DNA from: Candidatus Hydrothermarchaeota archaeon
GTDB lineage: Archaea > Hydrothermarchaeota > Hydrothermarchaeia > Hydrothermarchaeales > BMS3B
Reading direction: 5' to 3'
Assembly (NCBI GenBank): GCA_015521945.1
Contig: WANG01000186.1
Span: forward strand, 1 to 7,459
DNA: 7,459 nucleotides
Below are positions 1-4,560 of this stretch, one piece after another (within the stretch, counting starts at the first letter, position 1; every line of letters starts with the position of its first letter). A model generated the notes under the pieces. The model had not been told where the DNA came from. It did no database searches and worked only from the letters and a program-made list of their open reading frames with translations. The position numbers were made by a program, and so were the translations under genes.

Positions 1-1
1 A

Positions 2-112
2 GCAGGGGTCTCGCTCTGGGAGATGCTTGACATCCTTGAAACAAAAGGGGTTTCTCTGCCTGTGAGTGCTGAAGATGTGATAGAAGATATAAAAGCGGGC
101 CTGAGAGAATGA
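2..112 (+). CDS. Antitoxin C-terminus (UPF0175-like), 5' end outside window
   Basis: The frame is open from the window edge and gives 36 residues beginning AGVSLWEMLDILETKGVSLP and ending in an acidic EDVIEDIKAGLRE tail before TGA. The SLWEMLDIL-x-x-x-G-V-x-L pattern and acidic end resemble the C-terminus of UPF0175-type antitoxins, which in archaea usually precede DUF3368/PIN toxins. Its TGA overlaps the ATG of the following reading frame as ATGA, the normal coupling in such cassettes. In the family the antitoxin binds and neutralises the RNase toxin and usually represses its own operon. The N-terminal DNA-binding part lies outside the window, so the family call rests on this tail and on the neighbour. 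Local composition is less GC-rich than the rest of the window, which fits a transferred cassette. Confidence 0.6.
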   Translation, partial: AGVSLWEMLDILETKGVSLPVSAEDVIEDIKAGLRE

Positions 113-222
113 AGCTGGTGCTGAATGCCACCCCTTTAATACATCTCACAAAACCTACCTGCCGGTCCTCCCCTCACAGCCCCCGGGCTCGGCTCAGACC
201 TGGCAGGAAGATGCTTGAATAA
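109..222 (+). pseudogene. Truncated PIN-domain toxin (DUF3368-like), N-terminal remnant
   Basis: The frame starts at the ATG overlapping the antitoxin stop and reads MKLVLNATPLIHLTK. This is the first strand and helix of a DUF3368-type PIN ribonuclease; intact family members read roughly N-A/S-T/S-P-L-I-x-L-x-K-I-G here. After residue 15 the resemblance stops: the frame continues as Pro/Arg/Ser-rich sequence (PTCRSSPHSPRARLRPGRK) to TAA after 37 codons, against about 150-170 residues for an intact toxin. The later acidic residues of the PIN active site are absent, so no active nuclease can be made. I infer a deletion or recombination junction near position 154. No further toxin sequence is visible downstream before the Sm-like gene. 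An alternative is that the remainder was moved elsewhere by rearrangement. Confidence 0.65.
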
Positions 223-242
223 AATGCATAGCTACCATCCAG

Positions 243-292
243 GATATAAAGTTTTCTCTTCAGCACCCCAGAGCTCACGGCAAGATTTTTAA
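243..292 (+). promoter_or_regulatory. Candidate promoter of the Sm-like gene
   Basis: Positions 223-314 contain no gene. Two A/T-rich box A candidates stand out: GATATAAAG near 243-251 and ATTTTTAAG at 284-292. The second is centred about 27 bases before the ATG at 315. Archaeal transcription starts about 25-27 bases downstream of the TATA centre, which would place the start at or next to the ATG and make the mRNA leaderless. No Shine-Dalgarno sequence precedes this ATG, which agrees. The first candidate would give a leader of about 40 bases. Confidence 0.45.
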
Positions 293-314
293 GCACCGCG
301 ATAGACTCCAGAGC

Positions 315-563
315 ATGGCAGAGGTGGAGAGCATGCTAAAGCACGCCCTGGGCAGGCGCGTCAGGGTAACGGTGCGCGGTGGCGGTGAGTTCTTCGGAGT
401 GCTCGCGGGGTGGGATGAGCAGTCCAACCTCTACTTAGAAGAGGTGCGCTCGGCAGACGGGAGCATAACCCTGCGCAGGGCGGTGTTCAAGGGCGGCAAC
501 GTCAACTCCGTAACAGAGGACTCATCCGCCCCTGAGGAGTCCCCCGACAGCCCCTCCGATTAA
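315..563 (+). CDS. Archaeal Sm-like (LSm/SmAP) RNA-binding protein
   Basis: This 82-residue protein has the Sm fold signature. The Sm1 motif covers about residues 12-45 (LGRRVRVTVRGGGEFFGVLAGWD, then NLYLEEV) with the conserved G-x-L-x-G-x-D-like turn. The Sm2 motif lies near residues 55-67 (RRAVFKGGNVNSV), where the Lys/Arg-Gly-x-Asn segment forms the uridine-binding pocket in the family. SmAPs assemble into heptameric rings in the cytoplasm and bind U-rich RNA and tRNA-derived RNA. Residues 68-82 are a low-complexity Ser/Pro/Asp/Glu tail, probably disordered. The ATG at 315 has no SD and may be leaderless. An internal ATG at 333, preceded by GAGGTGGAG at 321-329, is an alternative start that would remove six residues outside the core. 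The last 42 bases are antisense to the end of the converging membrane-protein gene. Confidence 0.87.
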   Translation: MAEVESMLKHALGRRVRVTVRGGGEFFGVLAGWDEQSNLYLEEVRSADGSITLRRAVFKGGNVNSVTEDSSAPEESPDSPSD

Positions 564-851
564 CCCAAGAACCGCGTAGTAGAGGGACACCAGAAAGAAC
601 CCGAAGCCTATAATTGAGCCCACCATCCAGCCCATCATTCCTCCCATTATCCCGAAGATGCCGCTCATCAGCACAAACGCCACCACACCCCCCGAGATAC
701 CCGAAAGGAACCCAGCGAGAGCGCCCCTCTCCACGCCACCTCCTGCGAGCAGACCCGCTCCAAACCCTGCCAGCAGTGGACCAAAAACAGGAAAGGGGGA
801 GAGCACCACCATTGCGGCGAAGCCCACCACGACACCCAAGGCAAGGCCCAT
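522..851 (-). CDS. Small glycine-rich membrane protein, DUF5518-like
   Basis: This 109-residue protein is almost entirely hydrophobic, with about four membrane segments (near residues 2-18, 22-40, 43-63 and 70-107) separated by short loops. The repeated G-x-L-x-A-G-x-x-A-G-x-L-A-G-G-G and L-A-G-F-x-S-G patterns at about 24-52 resemble archaeal DUF5518-type proteins, whose function is unknown. The ATG at 851 lies four bases after the TGA of the PRC-barrel gene on the same strand, so the two are probably cotranscribed. Upstream GGTAGAGTGAG is only a weak SD, which suggests translational coupling. Its final 42 bases lie antisense to the Sm-like gene and encode GGAVGGLLRGG, so the Gly-rich end is shaped by two frames. 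Overlapping plus-strand frames here are Pro/Ser/Arg-rich shadows. Confidence 0.65.
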   Translation of the reverse strand: MGLALGVVVGFAAMVVLSPFPVFGPLLAGFGAGLLAGGGVERGALAGFLSGISGGVVAFVLMSGIFGIMGGMMGWMVGSIIGFGFFLVSLYYAVLGLIGGAVGGLLRGG

Positions 852-855
852 GGGC

Positions 856-1122
856 TCACTCTACCGGTGACTTTGCCGAGTACACGGCGTCCCGCAGCAC
901 CACTATGTCGCTCACCGACTTCACAGCCCTGTAGGGCACGTTTACCCCCTTCGCCCTCTCCAGCTTGACCCTCTCCAGGAAGCTCTCGGATACGTTGCCT
1001 ATCAGCAGCCCCTGCACCTTGCCGGTCTCGGGGTCTATGACCACGTCCTCAACGCTCCCCACCCTGGAGCCATCCTCCGTAAACACATCCTTGCTGGTAA
1101 GCTCACTAAGCCTGGATACCAA
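856..1122 (-). CDS. PRC-barrel domain protein
   Basis: This small soluble protein, 88 residues from the chosen start, contains one PRC-barrel: SELTSKDVFTEDGSRVGSV, then EDVVIDPETGKVQGLLIG, later V-N-V-P-Y-R-A-V-K-S-V-S-D-I-V-V-L. The D-G-x-x-x-G-x-V-x-D-V-x-x-D-x-x-T-G-x-V pattern is characteristic. In archaea such proteins occur in several roles, including RNA-processing-related proteins and the haloarchaeal cell-division proteins CdpB1/2; which role applies cannot be told here. GAGGTG followed by six bases leads to TTG at 1122, so I take that start. A GTG at 1131 would add three residues but has no SD before it. The gene has its own box A at 1166-1173 and is followed by the membrane protein after four bases. 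Confidence 0.8.
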   Translation of the reverse strand: MVSRLSELTSKDVFTEDGSRVGSVEDVVIDPETGKVQGLLIGNVSESFLERVKLERAKGVNVPYRAVKSVSDIVVLRDAVYSAKSPVE

Positions 1123-1144
1123 GATGACCACCTCGCCAGTAACA

Positions 1145-1152
1145 TATTAAAT
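1145..1152 (+). promoter_or_regulatory. Candidate box A of the S2P-nnr operon
   Basis: TATTAAAT is centred about 26 bases before position 1174. A transcript starting there would keep the strong SD GAGGGTGAGG (1178-1187) just before the ATG at 1191. The element lies within the predicted start region of the opposing PRC-barrel transcript, so the two divergent promoters are interleaved. Confidence 0.4.
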
Positions 1153-1165
1153 GTGCTCCACCCAA

Positions 1166-1173
1166 TATATAAA
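1166..1173 (-). promoter_or_regulatory. Box A promoter of the PRC-barrel/membrane-protein operon
   Basis: On the minus strand this reads TTTATATA, an exact archaeal box A. It is centred about 26 bases upstream of position 1143, the predicted transcription start, giving a leader of roughly 12-21 bases that holds the GAGGTG site. On the plus strand it reads TATATAAA, but using it for the protease gene would put that transcript's start past its own SD, so I assign it to the minus-strand operon. Confidence 0.55.
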
Positions 1174-1190
1174 CCTTGAGGGTGAGGTAC

Positions 1191-2273
1191 ATGCGGGACA
1201 GCTACAGGGTGGGCAGCATTCTGGGGATACCCGTGGAGCTCCACATCTCCTTCGTGCTGCTCCTGCTTCTGGTGTTCATCTACAGCCTGGCTGTTGACTT
1301 CCAGGCGTTCATATACCTGGTGCTCCTCTTCACGGTGGTAACCCTGCACGAGCTGAGCCACTCGGTGGTGGCAAGGAGGTACGGCATAGGCATAAACCGC
1401 ATCACCCTGCTCCCCTTCGGGGGCATCGCCTCAATGGAGGAGCTTCCCTCCGAGCCCGGGCAGGAGCTCAAGATAGCCATCGCGGGCCCCGGCTTCAACT
1501 TCCTCATGAGCGGCCTCTCCCTGCTTGCCCTCTACATGCTTGACAGCCTCCCCCTGGTGTTCCCCCTGTTTGACTTCAGCATCTCAGCGCCCATAGACCT
1601 GCTTGCCGTTTTCTTCAAGGTGAACCTGCTGCTCGGCGCCTTCAACCTCTTCGTGCCGGCCCTGCCCATGGACGGAGGTAGGGTGTTCCGCTCCCTGCTG
1701 GCGCTTAAGCTGGGCTTCCACGCCGCCACCGAGATAGCCACGGGCATAGCCAAGGTTATTGCCGTGGTATTTGCGCTCCTCGGGGTCATGATACCCAACC
1801 TGTGGCTGGTGTTCATCGCCTTCTTCGTGTACTTGGGAGCGGTGCAGGAGAGCGAGATGCTCAGGATAAACTTCCTGCTCTCCGGGATAAAGGTCAGGGA
1901 CCTCATGAGCCGGGGTGTGGTGTGGGTTCACCCCGAGATGACCCTGGAGGAGCTGGCGGAGGTGATGCTTGAGAGGAAGCACATGGGGTATCCCGTGCTC
2001 ACAGACGGCAGGCTCATCGGGATAGTCACCTTCACCGACCTCTCCAAGGTGCCCAGGAGCGAGTGGAGCAGGGTCAGGGTGGGGGAGGTTATGTCAAGGA
2101 ACCTCATAACCACCACCAGCGACGCCGATGCCAGCGAGGCTTTCCTGACCCTGGCGAAGGCAGGGGTGGGCAGGCTGCCCGTGGTTGACGGGGGGGAGCT
2201 AAAGGGCATCCTCTCCAAGACTGACCTGCTCAGGGCAATTGAGGTAATGCGCCTGAAGAGGCTGGGAGGGTGA
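1191..2273 (+). CDS. Site-2-type membrane zinc metalloprotease with two CBS domains (M50 family)
   Basis: The gene encodes 360 residues. The N-terminal half is a polytopic intramembrane protease of peptidase family M50. HELSH (residues 53-57) is the HExxH zinc site, and PALPMDGGR (156-164) supplies the third zinc ligand, an Asp, in the equivalent of the N-x-x-P-x-x-x-L-D-G-x-R motif. FGGIASMEELP and AIAGPGFNF are further conserved segments between them. About six hydrophobic segments span residues 16-220. Residues about 228-355 form two CBS domains (VRDLMSRGVVWVHPEMTL... and VGEVMSRNLITTT...), which typically sense adenine nucleotides. Known S2P enzymes cleave membrane-embedded segments of regulators; the substrate here is unknown. 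ATG 1191 is chosen because GAGGGTGAGG precedes it by three bases; an upstream in-frame TTG at 1176 would put this SD inside the coding region. The stop overlaps the nnr start (TGATG). Confidence 0.93.
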   Translation: MRDSYRVGSILGIPVELHISFVLLLLLVFIYSLAVDFQAFIYLVLLFTVVTLHELSHSVVARRYGIGINRITLLPFGGIASMEELPSEPGQELKIAIAGPGFNFLMSGLSLLALYMLDSLPLVFPLFDFSISAPIDLLAVFFKVNLLLGAFNLFVPALPMDGGRVFRSLLALKLGFHAATEIATGIAKVIAVVFALLGVMIPNLWLVFIAFFVYLGAVQESEMLRINFLLSGIKVRDLMSRGVVWVHPEMTLEELAEVMLERKHMGYPVLTDGRLIGIVTFTDLSKVPRSEWSRVRVGEVMSRNLITTTSDADASEAFLTLAKAGVGRLPVVDGGELKGILSKTDLLRAIEVMRLKRLGG

Positions 2274-3697
2274 TGCTCACCCACGAGGAGATGAGGGCGC
2301 TGGATATAAACGCCAAGTACTTCGGCACCCCCGCGGAGGTGCTGATGGAGAACGCCGGAAGGGCGGTGGCTGAGGAGGTGCTGAAGAGGTTTGAGCCGGG
2401 GTGCAGGGTGGTGGTGCTGTGCGGGCACGGCAACAACGGCGGCGACGGGCTGGTTGCGGCGAGGTACCTGGCAAATGCAGGAGCCAGGGTGAGGGTTTAC
2501 CTGGTCAGGCAGCCCGCGACCCCCTTAGCGGCGGAGATGCTGGGGAGGCTCAGGAGCACGGGAAGAGCCAAGGTGCTGCCCTACAGGGGCAGGATTCCCG
2601 GGGCGGAGGTGCTGGTGGATGCCCTGCTCGGCACCGGGGTGCGGGGGGAGGTGAGGGAGCCCTACAGGAGCGTGATTTCGCAGATAAACCGCTCCGGGGG
2701 ATACGTGGTGAGCGTTGACGTGCCCTCGGGGATGAACGAGGAGGGGGGCGGGTACAGGGTTGAGCCCGAGCTGGTGGTGACCTTCCACGCCCTCAAGCAT
2801 GGGCTGCAGGGCATGAGGTGCGTGGTCAGGGACATAGGGGTGCCCGAGGAGGCGGAGAGGTACGCAGGGCCAGGGGATGTGGCGGTGAGCATCTGGAAGA
2901 GGCGCAGGGAGTCGCACAAGGGTGAGAACGGCAGGGTGCTGGTGGTGGGGGGAAGCGCCGAGTACCACGGCGCACCCCTGCTCGCGGCTCTCGGAGCCCT
3001 TCGTGCAGGCGCTGACATAGTTACCCTTGCGGTGCCGGAGGTGCTGGAGGCGCCCCTGAGAGCCGCCTCACCAGAGGTGATACTGCGCCCTTACCAGGGG
3101 GAAAGGCTTACCCCGGAGGCTGCGGAGGAGGTAGCGGGGCTCGCAGAGGCTGCAGACTGCGTGCTCCTCGGTCCCGGGCTGGGGGAGCGTGAGGAGACCC
3201 TTCAGGGTGTCAGGCGCCTGCTGGAGGTGGTTGAGCGTCCCTGCGTGGTGGATGCCTCTGCCCTCGCAGGGGTGCGGGAGCTTCCGTCTAAGAGCGTGCT
3301 CACCCCTCATGCTGGAGAGTTCAGGAAGCTTACTGGGCGGGAGGTGCCCGGAGAGGCTGATGCAAGGGCGAAGGCGGCGCAGCGCCTTGCAGGTGAGCTT
3401 AACGCAACGGTGCTCCTGAAGGGTGCGGTGGACGTTGTCGCCTCCCCCGAGAGGGTGAAGCTCAACAGGACAGGCAACCCCGGGATGACGAAAGGCGGGA
3501 CAGGAGACGTGCTCGCGGGAGTGGTGGCTGGGTTTATGGCTCAGGGGTGCGGGAGCTTCCCCTCAGCCTGCTGCGCGGCCTTCCTGTGCGGGCTCGCGGG
3601 GGATATGCTGCAGGAGGAGAAGGGCTACGGGTTCTCGGCATCCGAGGTGGCGGATGCGCTGCCACTTGCGGTCAGGCGCTCGCTGGAGTTCTGCTGA
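2273..3697 (+). CDS. nnr: Bifunctional NAD(P)H-hydrate epimerase / ADP- or ATP-dependent NAD(P)H-hydrate dehydratase
   Basis: This 474-residue protein repairs hydrated NADH and NADPH: the N-terminal YjeF_N domain interconverts the R and S hydrates and the C-terminal ribokinase-like domain dehydrates the S form using ADP or ATP. Seen in order: EEMRALD near the start; GHGNNGGDG (about 51-59); VDALLGTG (115-122); SVDVPSGM (147-154); THxxKHG-like TFHALKHG (170-177); then HKGENGRVLVVGG (215-227), LLGPGLG, VVDASAL, LTPHAGEF, and NPGMTKGGTGDVLAG (about 402-416) with the catalytic Asp in GGTGD. Full length for the fused type common in archaea and bacteria. The ATG overlaps the S2P stop by one base, indicating translational coupling; GTG at 2270 is an alternative that adds one Met. 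The last 73 bases are antisense to the converging thioredoxin-like gene. Confidence 0.95.
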   Translation: MLTHEEMRALDINAKYFGTPAEVLMENAGRAVAEEVLKRFEPGCRVVVLCGHGNNGGDGLVAARYLANAGARVRVYLVRQPATPLAAEMLGRLRSTGRAKVLPYRGRIPGAEVLVDALLGTGVRGEVREPYRSVISQINRSGGYVVSVDVPSGMNEEGGGYRVEPELVVTFHALKHGLQGMRCVVRDIGVPEEAERYAGPGDVAVSIWKRRRESHKGENGRVLVVGGSAEYHGAPLLAALGALRAGADIVTLAVPEVLEAPLRAASPEVILRPYQGERLTPEAAEEVAGLAEAADCVLLGPGLGEREETLQGVRRLLEVVERPCVVDASALAGVRELPSKSVLTPHAGEFRKLTGREVPGEADARAKAAQRLAGELNATVLLKGAVDVVASPERVKLNRTGNPGMTKGGTGDVLAGVVAGFMAQGCGSFPSACCAAFLCGLAGDMLQEEKGYGFSASEVADALPLAVRRSLEFC

Positions 3698-4149
3698 TAC
3701 CTTTCAAGCACCCGCTTTGCGGTGGGGAAGAAGGTGTCCTTGGGCACGTAGCCCATTATCCTCTCCATCACCTGCTCCTGTGGTGTTATGAATATCATCG
3801 CCGGCGGGTACTGCACCCCGTACCGGGAGGTTACCTGCTTGTCGGTGTCAACGTTCACAGCCACGAGCACGAAGTTCTGCCTCAGGAAGGCGTTGACCTC
3901 GGGGTCGGGAAAGACCTCGCTCTCAAGCTTCCTGCAGAACTTGCACCAGGTCGCCCAGAAGTAGAGCATCACGGGCTTGTTCTGCTCCTCAGCCAGCCTG
4001 AGCCCCTTCTCGTAGGAGTTGTACCACACTAAGTTGCCCACGTAGGTGTGCTCCTCGTCGCTTATAACCGGAGCGCTCTGGGATGAGAGGTAGGCAAAAG
4101 CTGCAAGAGCAACTATCGCCCCCAGGGTTATAGCGCTCTTTGCCTTCAC
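3625..4149 (-). CDS. Membrane-anchored thioredoxin-fold protein
   Basis: This 174-residue protein starts with a short basic stretch and a hydrophobic segment (about residues 6-22), probably an uncleaved anchor or signal peptide placing the domain outside the cell. The thioredoxin fold follows: NSYEKGLRLAEEQNKPVMLYFWATWC with active site C69-K-F-C72, then FVLVAVNVDTD, and YPPAMIF with the cis-Pro at 116. The arrangement resembles Thioredoxin_7/DsbD C-terminal-like disulfide reductases, so a role in thiol-disulfide exchange on exported proteins or cytochromes is plausible but unproven. The GTG at 4149 is preceded by GGTGA five bases upstream. The fold ends near residue 152; the remaining Ser/Ala-rich residues are encoded wholly within the part antisense to nnr and look like an accidental extension. 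Its promoter falls within the end of tfx. Confidence 0.85.
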   Translation of the reverse strand: MKAKSAITLGAIVALAAFAYLSSQSAPVISDEEHTYVGNLVWYNSYEKGLRLAEEQNKPVMLYFWATWCKFCRKLESEVFPDPEVNAFLRQNFVLVAVNVDTDKQVTSRYGVQYPPAMIFITPQEQVMERIMGYVPKDTFFPTAKRVLERYQQNSSERLTASGSASATSDAENP

Positions 4150-4181
4150 TCGCTCACCACGAACTCCGGACTACCTAACCA

Positions 4182-4196
4182 CATAAAATTTAACGC
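4182..4196 (-). promoter_or_regulatory. Candidate promoter of the thioredoxin-like gene
   Basis: On the minus strand the A/T-rich run GTTAAATTTTATGTG stands alone in GC-rich DNA and spans the stop codon of tfx. A start about 25 bases downstream (near 4160) leaves a leader of about 12 bases containing GGTGA before the GTG at 4149. This suggests the thioredoxin gene can be transcribed separately from tfx, although readthrough from tfx remains possible. Confidence 0.45.
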
Positions 4197-4429
4197 AGAA
4201 TCGCCTCTCCCCTGTAACCCCTGTCCCTGAGCTCCTTTATGTACCTGAGCTCCTCATAAAACTCAAGGGTCTGCCTCGCCTGCTCCACCTTCTCAAGGGC
4301 TCTTGAGAGGAGCGCCGACACCCTGGGCTGGGTTATGCCCATAGCCTCCGCTATCTCCCCCTGGGAGTACCCCAGGAGGTGGTAGCGCAGCACCTGCGCC
4401 TGCCTGTGGGTGAGCACGCCCACGCCCAT
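4190..4429 (-). CDS. Short Tfx-family HTH transcriptional regulator
   Basis: This 79-residue protein has LTHRQAQVLRYHLLGYSQGEIAEAMGITQPRVSALLSRALEKVEQARQTLEFYEEL, a sigma-70-region-4-like helix-turn-helix (recognition helix about residues 33-46) followed by a helix. It matches the Tfx pattern (LT-x-R-Q-x-x-V-L...G-x-x-Q-x-E-I-A...R-A-x-x-x-x-x-x-A-R-x-T-L). Tfx of Methanothermobacter binds the promoter region of the molybdenum formylmethanofuran dehydrogenase operon and is about twice as long; here the C-terminal Tfx domain is missing, leaving DNA-binding and a possible dimerisation helix. The ATG at 4429 has no SD, and a box A at 4452-4460 predicts a transcript starting at about the ATG, so it is probably leaderless. 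A perfect inverted repeat covers the ATG, suggesting autoregulation. The divergent neighbour at 4561 is the obvious second target. Confidence 0.83.
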   Translation of the reverse strand: MGVGVLTHRQAQVLRYHLLGYSQGEIAEAMGITQPRVSALLSRALEKVEQARQTLEFYEELRYIKELRDRGYRGEAILR

Positions 4430-4448
4430 AACACATACCTGTTATGGG
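4425..4448. promoter_or_regulatory. Perfect 9-bp inverted repeat over the tfx start: probable operator
   Basis: CCCATAACA (4425-4433) and its exact reverse complement TGTTATGGG (4440-4448) are separated by six bases (CATACC). The arm centres are 15 bases apart, a spacing in the range expected for a dimeric HTH protein contacting successive grooves. The element covers the tfx start codon, whose first three bases are inside the left arm, and the predicted transcription start. A protein bound here would block tfx transcription. A similar half-site TGTTATGAG (8 of 9 bases) occurs at 4541-4549 in the leader of the divergent gene. Confidence 0.65.
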
Positions 4449-4451
4449 AGG

Positions 4452-4460
4452 GTTATTAAA
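4452..4460 (-). promoter_or_regulatory. Box A of tfx
   Basis: On the minus strand this reads CTTTAATAA, centred about 27 bases from the ATG at 4429. The expected transcription start therefore coincides with the start codon. It lies immediately next to the palindrome. Confidence 0.5.
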
Positions 4461-4474
4461 GCTTTCGCAAAAAG

Positions 4475-4482
4475 TTTAAATA
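4475..4482 (+). promoter_or_regulatory. Strong box A of the gene at 4561
   Basis: TTTAAATA matches the archaeal box A consensus and is preceded by a purine-rich GCAAAAAG at 4467-4474 in the position of a TFB-recognition element. The start is expected near 4504-4506, leaving a leader of about 55 bases. The promoter lies 27 bases from the palindrome at 4425-4448, close enough for a bound regulator to influence TBP/TFB from upstream. Confidence 0.65.
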
Positions 4483-4506
4483 CAGGGAGGGTAAGAGAGG
4501 GAAGTG

Positions 4507-4528
4507 GCGGGCGCAGCGTTTGCCCCGC
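4507..4528 (+). other. GC-rich hairpin at the 5' end of the leader
   Basis: GCGGG (4507-4511) pairs with CCCGC (4524-4528); one extra C-G pair is possible beyond a bulged base. The hairpin lies two or three bases inside the predicted 5' end of the transcript and about 20 bases before the SD, which stays unpaired. It could protect the mRNA end; a protein- or RNA-sensing role is possible but nothing in the sequence shows one. Confidence 0.35.
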
Positions 4529-4548
4529 ATAATAAGAAGGTGTTATGA

Positions 4549-4555
4549 GAGGTGA
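4549..4555 (+). promoter_or_regulatory. Strong Shine-Dalgarno site deciding the start at 4561
   Basis: GAGGTGA lies five bases before ATG 4561. The in-frame GTG at 4552 lies inside this SD and so is not the start. It is among the best SD matches in the window. Confidence 0.75.
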
Positions 4556-4560
4556 GAGAT

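Noticed and set aside
157..207. Possible inverted repeat around the toxin breakpoint (CCTGCC and GGCAGG)
   Set aside because: Only six bases match in GC-rich DNA, too short to call a mobile-element end or recombination site.
614..934. Plus-strand open frames of 70-106 codons
   Set aside because: Pro/Ser/Arg-rich shadows of the minus-strand membrane-protein and PRC-barrel genes, with no domain and no SD.
1176..1190. TTG at 1176 as the start of the S2P gene
   Set aside because: It would put the strong SD GAGGGTGAGG inside the coding region; ATG 1191 has correct spacing and starts at the usual family position.
3781..3792. Another TGTTATGAA resembling the palindrome arm
   Set aside because: It lies inside the thioredoxin-like coding region, far from any promoter, and is a single half-site likely to occur by chance.
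3547..4032. 161-codon plus-strand frame across the end of nnr and the thioredoxin-like gene
   Set aside because: Out of frame with nnr and antisense to a clear thioredoxin fold; composition is that of a shadow frame.
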